This document shows positions 7,925-16,690 of a stretch of 64,000 nt of DNA, in pieces (within the stretch, counting starts at the first letter, position 1; each line of letters starts with the position of its first letter). A model generated the notes under the pieces. That model was not told the origin of the DNA. It was given only the letters and a program-made list of their open reading frames with translations, and searched no databases. The DNA is taken from contig NZ_CP139715.1 in the NCBI RefSeq assembly GCF_034377285.1, positions 4,634,001-4,698,000 of the forward strand. The letters run 5' to 3'. The position numbers and the translations under genes were made by a program. Source of the stretch: Thalassobaculum sp. OXR-137. Lineage in GTDB: Bacteria > Pseudomonadota > Alphaproteobacteria > Thalassobaculales > Thalassobaculaceae.

Positions 7925-8025
7925 CTCTACCTCCGTATATCGGTCGCTGGAGATCCTCCCGGCGCCGTTGTGAGATCGAGATGTAAAACTTTTCAGCGGG
8001 TCTTTAATTAAGTAAGATGGCACCG

Positions 8026-8046
8026 AATTCATGCTCCGGATGAATT
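8026..8046. promoter_or_regulatory. LysR-type operator candidate, AATTCAT-N7-ATGAATT
   Basis: A perfect 7-bp inverted repeat, AATTCAT (8026-8032) and ATGAATT (8040-8046), lies about 30 bases before the LysR start in the divergent region 7925-8077. Its size and location match LysR-family recognition sites. The assignment is by pattern only. Confidence 0.4.
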
Positions 8047-8077
8047 AATTCTGGACGGGTAAGGGGATGGTTCCGCC

Positions 8078-9013
8078 ATGGACGTACTGACCGGAATGTC
8101 GATTTTCGCGGCCGTTGTGGAGAACAACAGCCTGGCGGGCGCTGCAAGGCACATGAACCTGTCGCCGTCGGTGGTCTCCAAGCAGCTTTCGGCGCTGGAG
8201 GATCGGCTGGGCGTGCGGCTGCTGAACCGCACCACGCGCCGGGTGAGCCTGACCGAAGTCGGCTCCGCCTATTACGAACGGTGCAAGCGGATCCTCGCCG
8301 ATGTGGACGAGGCCGAGGCGGCGGTGACCACGGCCCACAGCTCGCCGCGCGGGCTGCTGAAGATCACAGCCCCCTCGACCTTCGCCCACCGCCATGTCGC
8401 TCCGCACCTGCCGGGCTTCATCGACCGCTTCCCGGAGGTGCAGGTGCAGCTCCTGGTCGCCGACCGGCTGGTCGACCTGGTCGAGGAAGGCGTCGACCTC
8501 GCCATCCGGATCGCCCAGCTCAAGGACAGCTCGCTGATCGCGCGCAAGCTCGCGCCGAACCACCGCAAGCTGGTGGCCTCGCCGCACTATCTGGAGAAAT
8601 GGGGCATGCCGGCGAAGCCGGAGGACCTGTCCGATCACGCCCTGATCACCCTGCAGCCGGGCAACCCGATCAACGACTGGCACTTCAAGGTCGACAACGA
8701 AGAGCGGGTGTTCCGCGCCCGCGGCCTGATCGCCACCAATCACGGCGATTCGATCCTCGCCCTGGCCCTGTCCGGGGCCGGCCTGACCATGCTCGCCGCC
8801 CATGTGGCCGGTGAGTATCTTCAGGACGGCAAGCTGGTCTCCGTGCTCGACGACCTAGTCAGCGAGGATGTCCCGATCTACGCGGTCTACCCCTCCAACC
8901 GCCACCTGTCGCCGAAGGTCCGCGCCTTCGTCGATTATCTGGTGGAGATGTACGGCCCCCGCCCCTACTGGCTCGACCGCACCCCGACGCGCGGCCGCGA
9001 CGCGGCGGAGTAA
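8078..9013 (+). CDS. LysR-family transcriptional regulator (CrgA/DmlR-like)
   Basis: The 311-residue protein is full length for the family. The winged HTH occupies residues 1-60 (SLAGAARHMNLSPSVVSKQLSALEDRLGVRLLNRTTRR) and the rest is the periplasmic-binding-protein-like effector domain (ITAPSTFAHRHVAPHLPGFIDRFPEVQ near residue 92). The N-terminus resembles the CrgA/DmlR subgroup. It reads away from the 90-aa gene at 7652-7924; the inverted repeat between them is a candidate site. The effector is unknown. Confidence 0.9.
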   Translation: MDVLTGMSIFAAVVENNSLAGAARHMNLSPSVVSKQLSALEDRLGVRLLNRTTRRVSLTEVGSAYYERCKRILADVDEAEAAVTTAHSSPRGLLKITAPSTFAHRHVAPHLPGFIDRFPEVQVQLLVADRLVDLVEEGVDLAIRIAQLKDSSLIARKLAPNHRKLVASPHYLEKWGMPAKPEDLSDHALITLQPGNPINDWHFKVDNEERVFRARGLIATNHGDSILALALSGAGLTMLAAHVAGEYLQDGKLVSVLDDLVSEDVPIYAVYPSNRHLSPKVRAFVDYLVEMYGPRPYWLDRTPTRGRDAAE

Positions 9014-9202
9014 GGCGCGCAACAGGGCTGTAGCGAATCGAAGGCGCCGGCGGATTCCGCCTGCGCGAAGGTCGAGCTGCGGGTTGACCTATTCCATAAA
9101 ATTTTTCACCCTATAGAAGGTCTGGCTATAGTATCCGGATACTCACACGTATAGTTTTTCAATGCCCGGCCGACGTTTCTAGGAACACTCGGGAGGGGCT
9201 CC

Positions 9203-10357
9203 ATGACTTTGCTTTCATCCGTGCGCCGCGCCGTCGCCCGGCGCCTCGGTCGTGGAAGGACAGGGCCAGAGCCAGCGTCATCGCAACGGCCTCGGCTGCG
9301 TCGGTCCGCGCCGGGCTTTCCGCCGGTTAAGCCGGACGTCATGATCGACCCGACGGCCATCCCGATCCCACGCGCCGAGCATTTCCCGAGTTCCGGCCCC
9401 GTGCCATGGCTCGACCGCGACGATGCCGAGACGCAGATCGACGCCAAGCTTGCGACCGGCGAGATTACCCGCCAGGAGGCGGAGTGGTGCCGATACTGGC
9501 GGGAGCACGGCTACGTGATCCTCAAGGGCGCCTTTCCGGACCAGCAGCTGGAACAGGCTTGGCACGACTACGAGGCGGCCATCGACAGTGGGACCGTGGT
9601 GCCGGTGGAGGACCGCGGTCAGGAAGCAGAGGCCGGGCTGCCGGGCCGTGTGCTGAACCCGCATTTCAAAGTGCCGGCGATCGACGCTCTGCTGTGCGAC
9701 GAGCACATTCTCAAAGTGATCAGCATGCTGCTGGGCGTCTCCGCCCTGCCCTTCCAGACGATCATGGGTCACAAGGGGTCGCAGCAGCTCGCCCATTCGG
9801 ATTCAATCCACATGACGACCTATCCGCTGGGCTATCTGGCGGCGACCTGGCTCGCCTTCGAGGATATCCACGACGATTCCGGACCGCTGGTCTACTACCC
9901 GGGCTCCCACAAGCTGGACTACGCCTTCTCCGGCAAGATCGGTATCAGCGTCGAGGATGGACAGGCCAGTTACGTCGCCTATCACAACCAGTATGAACCC
10001 TATGTCCAGAACCTGATCGAAACCAACGGGTTGGAACCGACCTATTTCGACGCCAAGAAGGGCGACGTCCTGATCTGGCACGCCAACCTGTTGCATGGCG
10101 GCTCGCCCCGCCGGGACCGGCAATGGAGCCGCAAGGCGCTGGTCTGCCACTATTTTGCGGAGGGATGCGTCTGCTATCACGACTACACCGCGTCAATGTC
10201 GCACCTCACGAACGAGACCTCCGGCCTCGTCGCCAAGGAGGATTTCGACGCCAAGGCTTATCTGGCGGCCAATCCGGACGTCGCGCAGGCCAAGGTGGAT
10301 GCCTACAAGCACTATATCACCCATGGCTTTGACGAAGGCCGGCCGATGCGGCCCTGA
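9203..10357 (+). CDS. Phytanoyl-CoA dioxygenase family protein with C-terminal repeat-like tail
   Basis: The 384-residue protein is a predicted Fe(II)/2-oxoglutarate dioxygenase. Iron ligands appear to be H198 and D200 (AHSD) and H298 (HANLLHGGSP), with a nearby arginine for 2-oxoglutarate binding. Residues about 350-384 form an extra tail with YLAANPDVAQA and HYITHGFDEGRP, a short motif seen at the ends of assorted secreted or polysaccharide-related proteins and not part of the dioxygenase fold. The N-terminus is Arg-rich. ATG 9203 has GGAGGGG just upstream. The substrate is unknown. Confidence 0.85.
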   Translation: MTLLSSVRRAVARRLGRGRTGPEPASSQRPRLRRSAPGFPPVKPDVMIDPTAIPIPRAEHFPSSGPVPWLDRDDAETQIDAKLATGEITRQEAEWCRYWREHGYVILKGAFPDQQLEQAWHDYEAAIDSGTVVPVEDRGQEAEAGLPGRVLNPHFKVPAIDALLCDEHILKVISMLLGVSALPFQTIMGHKGSQQLAHSDSIHMTTYPLGYLAATWLAFEDIHDDSGPLVYYPGSHKLDYAFSGKIGISVEDGQASYVAYHNQYEPYVQNLIETNGLEPTYFDAKKGDVLIWHANLLHGGSPRRDRQWSRKALVCHYFAEGCVCYHDYTASMSHLTNETSGLVAKEDFDAKAYLAANPDVAQAKVDAYKHYITHGFDEGRPMRP

Positions 10358-10453
10358 TCGGGGCGCGATCGGCCGCCGATAGGCGGTTGAAATCCCGCCG
10401 CCGCAGGGGCACCGTCCTCCACAACAAATCGAGACTCGTGGAGGAAGACGACG

Positions 10454-11740
10454 ATGGCCCGCTGGCTGAAGACCGCCCGCTCTGAAGAGGAACGCCAGGA
10501 GGACGACGCCAAGGTGCGCGCCGTCGTTGAGGCGACGCTGGCGGATATCGCCAAGCGCGGCGATGCCGCCGTGCGCGAGCTGTCGGAGAAGTTCGACAAG
10601 TGGTCGCCCGACAGCTTCAAGCTGAGCGACGCGCAGATCGAGCAGGCGCTGGCCGAGCTCGACCCGGCCGATCTGGAGGACATCCGCTTCGCCCAGACCC
10701 AGATCCGCAGCTTCGCCGAGCACCAGAAGGCGGCCCTGCAGGACATCGAAGTGGAGACCATGCCGGGCGTCGTGCTCGGCCATAAGAACATCCCGGTCAA
10801 CGCGGTCGGCTGCTACGTGCCGGGCGGCAAGTACCCGCTGGTCGCCTCGGCCCATATGAGCGTGGTGACCGCCAAGGTCGCCGGGGTGAAGCGCATCATC
10901 ACCTGCGCCCCGCCCTATCAGGGCCGTCCGAACCCGGCGATCGTCGCCGCCCAGCATCTGGGCGGGGCGGACGAGATCTACTGCATCGGCGGGATCCAGG
11001 CGGTCGGCGCCATGGCGCTCGGCACCGAGACCATCGGCGGCGTCGACATGCTGGTGGGGCCGGGCAATGCCTTCGTCGCCGAGGCCAAGCGGCAGCTCTT
11101 CGGCCGGGTCGGCATCGACCTGTTCGCCGGCCCCACCGAGACCCTGATCGTCGCCGACGAGACCGTGGATGGCGAGATCTGCGCCGTCGATCTGCTGGGC
11201 CAGGCCGAGCACGGGCCGACCTCCCCGGCCATCCTGGTGACCAACTCCGAGAAGCTGGCGAAGGACACGATGGCCGAGGTGGAGCGCCAGTTGAAGTCGC
11301 TCCCAACGGCCGAGATCGCCGGCCAGGCCTGGCGCGACTACGGCCAGGTGATCGTCTGCGAGGATCTGGCGGAGATGGCCAAGGTCGCCGACGAGATCGC
11401 CAGCGAGCATGTGCAGATCATGACCGCCGACGACGATTTCTTCCTGAACACCATGACAAACTACGGCGCCCTGTTCCTCGGCCCGCGCACCAACGTGTCC
11501 TACGGCGACAAGGTGATCGGCACCAACCACACCCTGCCGACCATGAAGGCGGCGCGGTACACGGGCGGCCTCTGGGTCGGCAAGTTCATGAAGACCTGCA
11601 CCTACCAGCGGGTGCTGACCGACGAGGCCAGCGTGAAGGTCGGCGAGGTGTGCTCGCGGCTCTGCGCCCTGGAGGGCTTCGCCGGACACAAGGAGCAGGC
11701 CGATATCCGCGTGCGCCGCTATGGGGGTAAGAATGCCTGA
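10454..11740 (+). CDS. HisD-family dehydrogenase, HpsN-like (sulfopropanediol dehydrogenase candidate)
   Basis: The 428-residue protein has the zinc-dependent histidinol dehydrogenase fold. It shows [10 protein letters not shown] (about residue 118), the [16 protein letters not shown] block, [15 protein letters not shown] and the [10 protein letters not shown] segment with metal-site residues. No other histidine-biosynthesis gene is nearby; instead the stop overlaps the start of an SDR gene by eight bases. This pairing resembles hpsN with an SDR partner in 2,3-dihydroxypropane-1-sulfonate degradation, where HpsN oxidises the diol to sulfolactate. I infer HpsN-like catabolism rather than histidine synthesis, but the substrate is unproven. 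GGAGGAAG precedes ATG 10454. Confidence 0.75.
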   Translation: MARWLKTARSEEERQEDDAKVRAVVEATLADIAKRGDAAVRELSEKFDKWSPDSFKLSDAQIEQALAELDPADLEDIRFAQTQIRSFAEHQKAALQDIEVETMPGVVLGHKNIPVNAVGCYVPGGKYPLVASAHMSVVTAKVAGVKRIITCAPPYQGRPNPAIVAAQHLGGADEIYCIGGIQAVGAMALGTETIGGVDMLVGPGNAFVAEAKRQLFGRVGIDLFAGPTETLIVADETVDGEICAVDLLGQAEHGPTSPAILVTNSEKLAKDTMAEVERQLKSLPTAEIAGQAWRDYGQVIVCEDLAEMAKVADEIASEHVQIMTADDDFFLNTMTNYGALFLGPRTNVSYGDKVIGTNHTLPTMKAARYTGGLWVGKFMKTCTYQRVLTDEASVKVGEVCSRLCALEGFAGHKEQADIRVRRYGGKNA

Positions 11741-12521
11741 GCAGAGCGGAGACGACCGGCCGATCCGGGTCGCCCACCGCTTCCGGCTGGACGGCAGGCG
11801 GGTGCTGGTCACCGGCGCCGGCAAGGGGCTGGGAGCGGCCTGCGCCGAGGCGATCGCCGAGGCCGGCGCCCATGTGATCCTGCTGAGCCGCTCCGCCGAA
11901 CCGCTGGAGCGGGTGAAGGCGAAGATCGAGGCGCAGGGCGGCTCGGCCGAGACGGTGGTGCAGGACGTCACCGATATCGAGGGTACGCGGGCGGCCCTCG
12001 AGCGGATCGGACCGGTGGACGGGCTGGTGAACAATGCCGGTTCGAACCAGCCGGAGCCGTTCACCCAGGTGTCGGTGGAGACCTACGACCGGCTGTTCGG
12101 GGTGAACGTGCGCGCCTGTTTCTTCGTCGCCCAGGCGGTGGCGGCGGGGATGATCTCCGCCGGGATCAAGGGGACGATCGTGAACATGTCGTCGCAGATG
12201 GGCCATGTGGGCGCGCCGAACCGGACCGTCTACTGCGCCGGCAAGCACGCGGTGGAGGGGCTGACCAAGGCGATGGCCTGGGATCTGGGCGGCCACGGCA
12301 TCCGGGTGAACACGGTCTGCCCGACCTTCGTGGAGACGCCGCTGACCCGGCCTTTCTTCGAGGACCCCGCCTTCAAGGCGGATACCCTGTCCCGCCTCGC
12401 GCTGGGGGAGCTGGGGCAGCTGGAGGATGTGGCCGCTGCGACGCTCTACCTGATCTCGCCGGCCTCGGGCTCGGTGACCGGGTCGTCGGTCATGGTCGAC
12501 GGCGGCTGGACGGCACGCTGA
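11733..12521 (+). CDS. SDR-family oxidoreductase (HpsO-like partner)
   Basis: The 262-residue classical short-chain dehydrogenase has the cofactor loop [11 protein letters not shown] near residue 25, the NNAGS strand, the catalytic serine in NMSSQMG and the [10 protein letters not shown] Tyr-x-x-x-Lys motif. ATG 11733, preceded by GGGGG, overlaps the end of the HisD-like gene by eight bases, so the two are coupled. In dihydroxypropanesulfonate pathways an SDR equilibrates the enantiomers before HpsN acts, which fits this order. Other polyols are equally possible substrates. Confidence 0.85.
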   Translation: MPEQSGDDRPIRVAHRFRLDGRRVLVTGAGKGLGAACAEAIAEAGAHVILLSRSAEPLERVKAKIEAQGGSAETVVQDVTDIEGTRAALERIGPVDGLVNNAGSNQPEPFTQVSVETYDRLFGVNVRACFFVAQAVAAGMISAGIKGTIVNMSSQMGHVGAPNRTVYCAGKHAVEGLTKAMAWDLGGHGIRVNTVCPTFVETPLTRPFFEDPAFKADTLSRLALGELGQLEDVAAATLYLISPASGSVTGSSVMVDGGWTAR

Positions 12522-12540
12522 AGGCGGTTTCACCCCCGTC

Positions 12541-12644
12541 CCGTCATCCCGGGAGACCCCGGGCTGCCCAGGACCGGGCGCCTTAGCAAACCATGGGTCC
12601 CGGCCGTGCCCCGGACCACGTCCGGGGACACACCGGGATGACGG
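12541..12644. repeat. Palindromic GTCATCCCGG-type repeat element
   Basis: The segment is bounded by CCGTCATCCCGG (12541-12552) and its exact inverse CCGGGATGACGG (12633-12644), with an inner CCGGAC/GTCCGG hairpin at 12611-12625. It lies between convergent genes (12521 plus, 12667 minus). Related CCCGG hairpins occur at 51920-52067, also between convergent genes. Such GC-rich palindromic elements are dispersed in many alphaproteobacterial genomes and may act as transcription terminators. Confidence 0.65.
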
Positions 12645-12666
12645 TATGGGATATGCCGGGCGCCGC

Positions 12667-12867
12667 TCAGCCCCGGCGGTCGGCTTCGGCGTCGCTGCCG
12701 GCGATCGTTCCGCCATAGACAGCGCCCACGGTGCCGGACACGGCACGGGCCGGACGGCCGGCGAGCTCGTTTACGGCATTCTGCTGCTCGACGGACCAGC
12801 GGACCTGGTACTCGTCGTGATACTTGACCTTGTAGTAGCTCTTATAGATCGCCACCGGACTCTCCAT
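12667..12867 (-). CDS. Small hypothetical protein, 66 aa
   Basis: The frame encodes a 66-residue protein with a Tyr/Lys-rich start (YKSYYKVKYHDEYQVRW) and an Ala/Gly-rich end. No family is recognised and no signal peptide or membrane segment is visible. The purine-rich sequence before ATG 12867 is almost adjacent to the start codon, so ribosome-site support is weak. It might be real, judging by its non-random composition, but confidence is limited. Confidence 0.4.
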   Translation of the reverse strand: MESPVAIYKSYYKVKYHDEYQVRWSVEQQNAVNELAGRPARAVSGTVGAVYGGTIAGSDAEADRRG

Positions 12868-13023
12868 TCCTCAGGGGGTTTTCCTGAAGATGATCCCGGT
12901 CCCGGCGCGGTTCCAGCGCGTATGCTGCAATGCAGCATTGCTGTCCGCGCATCATTCAGCACGGAAAAGCCGGCTTTGAGTCGGCTTGGTTAACAATTCA
13001 TTTGGATCGAGAAAGGATTCCGC

Positions 13024-13224
13024 TCAGGGCAGCCAGTCGGCGATGACGTAGGGAACCTGGGTGCGCGGCACTTCCGGGTGGTGCCAGGAATACACCTTCT
13101 GCGCCGCCTCGAAGGCCACACGCTCGTCCGCGCCGTTCTCGCGCAACCGAGTGTAGGTACGCGTCACCGCCTGATGGCAGGCGGCACTCGGGCTACAGGC
13201 GACGATCTCTCGTACGTCCGTCAT
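13024..13224 (-). CDS. Small conserved-looking protein, 66 aa, downstream of fur
   Basis: The 66-residue protein starts at ATG 13224, with GGAAG upstream, 13 bases after the stop of the Fur gene, so it is probably in the same transcript. It has two cysteines (VACSPSAACHQAV), a helical central part (RLRENGADERVAFEAAQKVYSWHHPE) and a C-terminal VIADWLP. No family is recognised. The cysteine and histidine residues would suit metal binding, but that is speculation. Confidence 0.6.
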   Translation of the reverse strand: MTDVREIVACSPSAACHQAVTRTYTRLRENGADERVAFEAAQKVYSWHHPEVPRTQVPYVIADWLP

Positions 13225-13237
13225 GATGGCTTCCGAC

Positions 13238-13696
13238 TCAGTGCTGTTTCTTCCGGCGGGTGCCGAACAGCTCCAGATGGTGGTCCACAAGGTCGAAGCC
13301 GAGGTCGCGGGCGATCCGCTTCTTCAGGTCTTCGAGTTCCTGGTTATAAAACTCCAGAACCTCGCCGGTCTCAACATCAATCATGTGATGGTGGTGGTCT
13401 TCCGGACCGGATTGCGGCTCGTAGCGGGCCCGGCCATCGCCGAAATCCCGCTTGGAGACGATATCCATCTCCTCGAACAGCTTCATGGTGCGGTAGATCG
13501 TCGCCATGGAGATCGTCGGGTCGACCTCCTTCACCCGGTCGTACAGCGCTTCGGCATCGGGATGATCCTCCGCCGCCGACAGCACGCGGGCGATCACCCG
13601 GCGCGGCTCGGTCATGCGCAATCCGCGCTTGGCGCACAGATCCTCGATCCGCGTTTCCACGGTATCGGTGTCTTTCACCGGAATCTGAACCGCCAC
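13238..13696 (-). CDS. Fur-family metal-responsive regulator
   Basis: The 152-residue protein has the Fur winged helix (GLRMTEPRRVIARVLSAAEDHPDAE, then MATIYRTMKLFEEMDIV) and the metal-binding hinge and dimer region (GPEDHHHHMIDVETGEVLEF). Alphaproteobacterial Fur proteins of this type are often Mur-like and may sense manganese or iron; the sequence cannot decide. No ATG occurs at a sensible position; I chose GTG 13696, preceded by GAGGA. It sits between the cysteine-dioxygenase-like gene (13707-14249) and the 66-aa gene, all on the same strand. Confidence 0.85.
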   Translation of the reverse strand: MAVQIPVKDTDTVETRIEDLCAKRGLRMTEPRRVIARVLSAAEDHPDAEALYDRVKEVDPTISMATIYRTMKLFEEMDIVSKRDFGDGRARYEPQSGPEDHHHHMIDVETGEVLEFYNQELEDLKKRIARDLGFDLVDHHLELFGTRRKKQH

Positions 13697-13706
13697 GTGT
13701 CCGTCC

Positions 13707-14249
13707 TCAGCCTGCCCCAACACTCTGAATGACCTCGGCCTTGCCGGCCTTCGCGTCGAACTTGAGCCGCTCAACGGTGGCGAGGTCGGTTCCGGTGACG
13801 CGCACGAAGCGGGCGCCCGCCGGATAGTCGATCGCATGGATCGCGCCCACGTCATATAGGCCGGCATGGCCCGGCGTCAGGCGGTAGGTCTTCAATTTCT
13901 CGATCTTCGCTTCGCCGGCGCCGGCGCCACCGTCGAGTCGCTTGTACTCGCTCATGTCGGTGTATTCGGTCGCCTGGCCGTAGATCGCCCAGGACGACCC
14001 GTGGTCGTGCGGCGGCGACTGGCGCGGCGCATCGTTGATATGGGCCAGCACGACGAAATCGTAGTCCGGATCCCGATAGATCTGATGGACGCCGATTTCG
14101 GCCTGCGGGCCGCAGGTCTCGGTGACGAATTCTTCGTTTTGCAGGAGGGTTTCGAGCAGATCCCGGATCCGCTCCCTGCCGCCGCGCCCCGGATCCGCCG
14201 CAAGGGCATCGTGGGCGTCTTGGCAGAACTGTTCAAATGTGTAGGCCAT
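13707..14249 (-). CDS. Cupin-fold protein resembling cysteine dioxygenase
   Basis: The 180-residue protein contains a cupin metal motif PPHDHGSSWAIYG (about residues 78-90) and a second-motif-like LTPGHAGLYDVGAIHAI segment with a late histidine, then RFVRVTGTDL. The arrangement resembles cysteine-dioxygenase-type mononuclear iron cupins, but the substrate is uncertain. It ends ten bases before the Fur gene begins and is probably cotranscribed with it, which hints at metal-linked control. Confidence 0.6.
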   Translation of the reverse strand: MAYTFEQFCQDAHDALAADPGRGGRERIRDLLETLLQNEEFVTETCGPQAEIGVHQIYRDPDYDFVVLAHINDAPRQSPPHDHGSSWAIYGQATEYTDMSEYKRLDGGAGAGEAKIEKLKTYRLTPGHAGLYDVGAIHAIDYPAGARFVRVTGTDLATVERLKFDAKAGKAEVIQSVGAG

Positions 14250-14468
14250 CTGCGCGTCCTGTAACAGAGATCGGCGTCTATCCGGAAACCCTACGCCAAC
14301 CGACGGCTTGCCTCAACACAGTTGAGGCCGATCACGGCGATAGCCGATCCCTATCGTTAGCTGAAACAGGAGAGTCGGAGCGGCCCTTCCCGTGACCTCC
14401 GGCGGGCCCCCGCGACGATCCCGCACCGACCGGCCGGCCGTCCGGGATCGTCGCGATGAGGTTATCCC

Positions 14469-15311
14469 TCAGACCGCCGTATGGGCCGGCTTTCCGGCCA
14501 CGCCCTTGTAGAGAACGCCCTGGCGGAAGGCCATGATCCGGGCGTGTTCGGCGCGGGCGGCCGCGTCCATGTCCGCCGCCGGCGGGGTCTCGTGGATGAA
14601 GTTGCCGTGGGTGTCCGTCCCGCGGCACAGCAGGGCCGAATCCTTGTCGCCGTTGATCTGGCGCACATGCGGGGCGACGTAGCGGATGGCGACGCCGATG
14701 CGCCGGTCGTCGCTCTCGTTCGGCTTGCTGGCATGGGCGACTAGGACGTGGTGCAGGGACATCTCGCCCGGCTCCAGCGGCATGGCCACCGCCTCCTCCT
14801 CGTTCACCTCGACGGCCATCTCCTGACCCCGGGTCAGCAGGTTCTCCTTGGCCAGCGTGTCGCGATGCTCGATCTGCTCCCATTTCTGGCTGCCGGGGAG
14901 CACCTTCATGCAACCGCTCTCCAGGGTCGCCGGCGACAGGGCGATCCAGGCGGTGACCACGTCCGGCCGGTCCAGGCCCCAGTATGTGGCGTCCTGGTGC
15001 CAGGACACGAAGCTCGGGTTCTGCGCATCCTTCACAAAGAGCGAGGTGCCCCAGCACAGGATGTCGGGGCCGAGCACATCCTCCACCGCGTCGAGCACCT
15101 TGGGGTGCTGGACAAGATCGGAAACCCAGGTCTGCAGAAGGTAGAGCTTTTGGCCCTTGGACAGCTCGTACCAGCCGCCGTTGGCGGTCTCGTATGCCTC
15201 GAAGCGCCGGCGGAACCCCGCGGCATCGGCCGCGTCCATGACCCGGATCGGGTAGGCATAGCCGTCACTGTGGTAGCGGTCGATCGCCGCCTGATCGAGC
15301 ATCTTGCCCAT
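14469..15311 (-). CDS. Phytanoyl-CoA dioxygenase family protein
   Basis: The 280-residue protein is a predicted Fe(II)/2-oxoglutarate dioxygenase. The iron triad is H105 and D107 (WHQD) plus H193 in HASKPNES, followed by R203/R204 for 2-oxoglutarate. ATG 15311 was chosen for the AGGGAGAG ribosome site before it; an in-frame ATG at 15326 is less well placed. It is divergent from a GcvA-type LysR gene at 15445, its likely regulator. It is unlike the longer PhyH protein at 9203 in having no C-terminal tail. Confidence 0.85.
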   Translation of the reverse strand: MGKMLDQAAIDRYHSDGYAYPIRVMDAADAAGFRRRFEAYETANGGWYELSKGQKLYLLQTWVSDLVQHPKVLDAVEDVLGPDILCWGTSLFVKDAQNPSFVSWHQDATYWGLDRPDVVTAWIALSPATLESGCMKVLPGSQKWEQIEHRDTLAKENLLTRGQEMAVEVNEEEAVAMPLEPGEMSLHHVLVAHASKPNESDDRRIGVAIRYVAPHVRQINGDKDSALLCRGTDTHGNFIHETPPAADMDAAARAEHARIMAFRQGVLYKGVAGKPAHTAV

Positions 15312-15444
15312 TTTTCTCTCCCTCATCGCGTCCCGGCACCCGCCTCACCTGAGCGGTGCTCATGTTTGGACCCAGTATGAGAGTCGGGTTTCAGGCCGAC
15401 AAATGATACTATTGCAGCATTCGGCTGAGGAATATCGATCCGAT

Positions 15445-16347
15445 ATGGACACGCTCCCTCCCCTGACAGCCCTGCGCGCCTTCGAGGCGGTGGCCACGCG
15501 GCTGAGCGTGAAGGCCGCAGCAGAGGCGCTGTCGATTACCCCGTCGGCCCTGTCCCACCAGCTTCGCATTCTGGAGGAGGCGCTCGGGGTGAAGCTGTTC
15601 CACCGGCTGAACCGGCGGCTGCTGCTGACCGATGCGGGGCAGGTCTATTTCTCCAAGATCGCCCCGGCCTTCGAGACCCTGCGGGCCGCCACCGCCGAGA
15701 TCGCCGAGCGCGGCCAGGCCGATACGCTGGTGGTGACCGCACCGGCCAGTTTCGCGGAGATCTGGCTGCTGCCGCGCCTGCCCGGGTTCCTGACGCAACA
15801 TCCGGAGGTCGACCTGCGGATCGAGGCCACCTCCCGGCCCATCGACTACGGGCGCGAGGCGGTGGATGCCAGCATCCGCTACGGGATCGGCCCCTGGCCC
15901 GGGTTGGAGAGCCACCGACTGGTGTCGGAACGTCTGGTCGCACTCTGCGCGCCGGCCCTGGTGAGAGGACCCGGCCGCATCCGCACACCAGCCGACCTTG
16001 CGCGCCAGACCCTGATCCATTCAGACCAGCGCCTGACCGGTTGGACGGCTTGGCTGCGCCGGCACAAGCTCGCCGGCCTACGGGGCGCCCGCAATCTGCG
16101 CTTCTCCCAGTCGGCGCATTCGCTGCGGGCCGCCGTTCAGGGACTGGGGGTGGTGCTGGAGAACCGGGTCATGGCCCGTGACGCGCTGGCGTCGGGCGCG
16201 CTGGTCGAGCCCTTCGCCGATCTGGCGCCGGTGGACGAAGGGGTGGGCTATCATCTGGTGGCGCCGCCGGACCGGATGGCCATGCCGAAGGTCCGGGCAC
16301 TGGTGGCCTGGCTCAGAGCGGAGGCGGAGAAATCCCCCGCCCCCTGA
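15445..16347 (+). CDS. LysR-family regulator (GcvA-like)
   Basis: The 300-residue protein starts PPLTALRAFEAVATRLSVKAAAEALSITPSALSHQLRILEEALG, the hallmark of the GcvA/AmpR-type LysR subgroup, followed by an effector domain (ASFAEIWLLPRLPGFLTQHPEVDLRIEA). A short inverted repeat ATATCG-atc-CGATAT (15432-15446) abuts its start, and the 133-base divergent region shared with the PhyH gene is where it should act. The inducer is unknown. Confidence 0.88.
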   Translation: MDTLPPLTALRAFEAVATRLSVKAAAEALSITPSALSHQLRILEEALGVKLFHRLNRRLLLTDAGQVYFSKIAPAFETLRAATAEIAERGQADTLVVTAPASFAEIWLLPRLPGFLTQHPEVDLRIEATSRPIDYGREAVDASIRYGIGPWPGLESHRLVSERLVALCAPALVRGPGRIRTPADLARQTLIHSDQRLTGWTAWLRRHKLAGLRGARNLRFSQSAHSLRAAVQGLGVVLENRVMARDALASGALVEPFADLAPVDEGVGYHLVAPPDRMAMPKVRALVAWLRAEAEKSPAP

Positions 16348-16351
16348 GGCC

Positions 16352-16690
16352 TCAATCCATGAAGCAGACGCGGATCAGCGCGTCGCCGCGATACATGGCG
16401 GCGGCAAGACGGTGGTTGCCGTCCTGGATGCGGCCGTCGCGCAGGGTCAGGGAGCAGCCGTCGCGGGCGACGTGGCGCACCAGCCAGGCGACCCGCCCGG
16501 CGTGCTCGGCCGCCGGGATCGGGGCGTTCGGATCGCGGCTGTCGTCCGGCTCGATCAGGTCGTCATTGGCCAGATGGTGGTCGATCAGGGCGTCGTCCAC
16601 GGTCACGTCGCCGGCCCAGCGCGGGAAGCCCACGACACCGGCCAGCACCTTCACCTCATCGACCGGCAAAGTCGCCAAACGAATAGCCAT
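16352..16690 (-). CDS. ParB/sulfiredoxin-like nuclease-fold hypothetical protein
   Basis: The 112-residue protein ends with LTLRDGRIQDGNHRLAAAMYRGDALIRVCF. The DG-x-HR-x-x-AA block is the signature of the ParB N-terminal/sulfiredoxin fold. No HTH or other domain follows, so it is a stand-alone small domain with unknown role. ATG 16690 has GGGGGAGG nine bases upstream. It converges on the LysR gene with only four bases between stop codons. Confidence 0.6.
   Translation of the reverse strand: MAIRLATLPVDEVKVLAGVVGFPRWAGDVTVDDALIDHHLANDDLIEPDDSRDPNAPIPAAEHAGRVAWLVRHVARDGCSLTLRDGRIQDGNHRLAAAMYRGDALIRVCFMD

Noticed and set aside
6902-8011. 369-codon plus-strand frame running across the antitoxin and small-protein region.
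   Set aside because: It is antisense to the toxin-antitoxin pair and the 90-aa gene, and it crosses the inverted repeat.
10454-11740. Assignment as the biosynthetic histidinol dehydrogenase hisD.
   Set aside because: No histidine operon context and an overlapping SDR partner point to an HpsN-like catabolic enzyme; no gene symbol given.
10193-12064. 623-codon minus-strand open frame opposite the HisD-like and SDR genes.
   Set aside because: It is the antisense of two well-supported enzymes and has low-complexity shadow composition.
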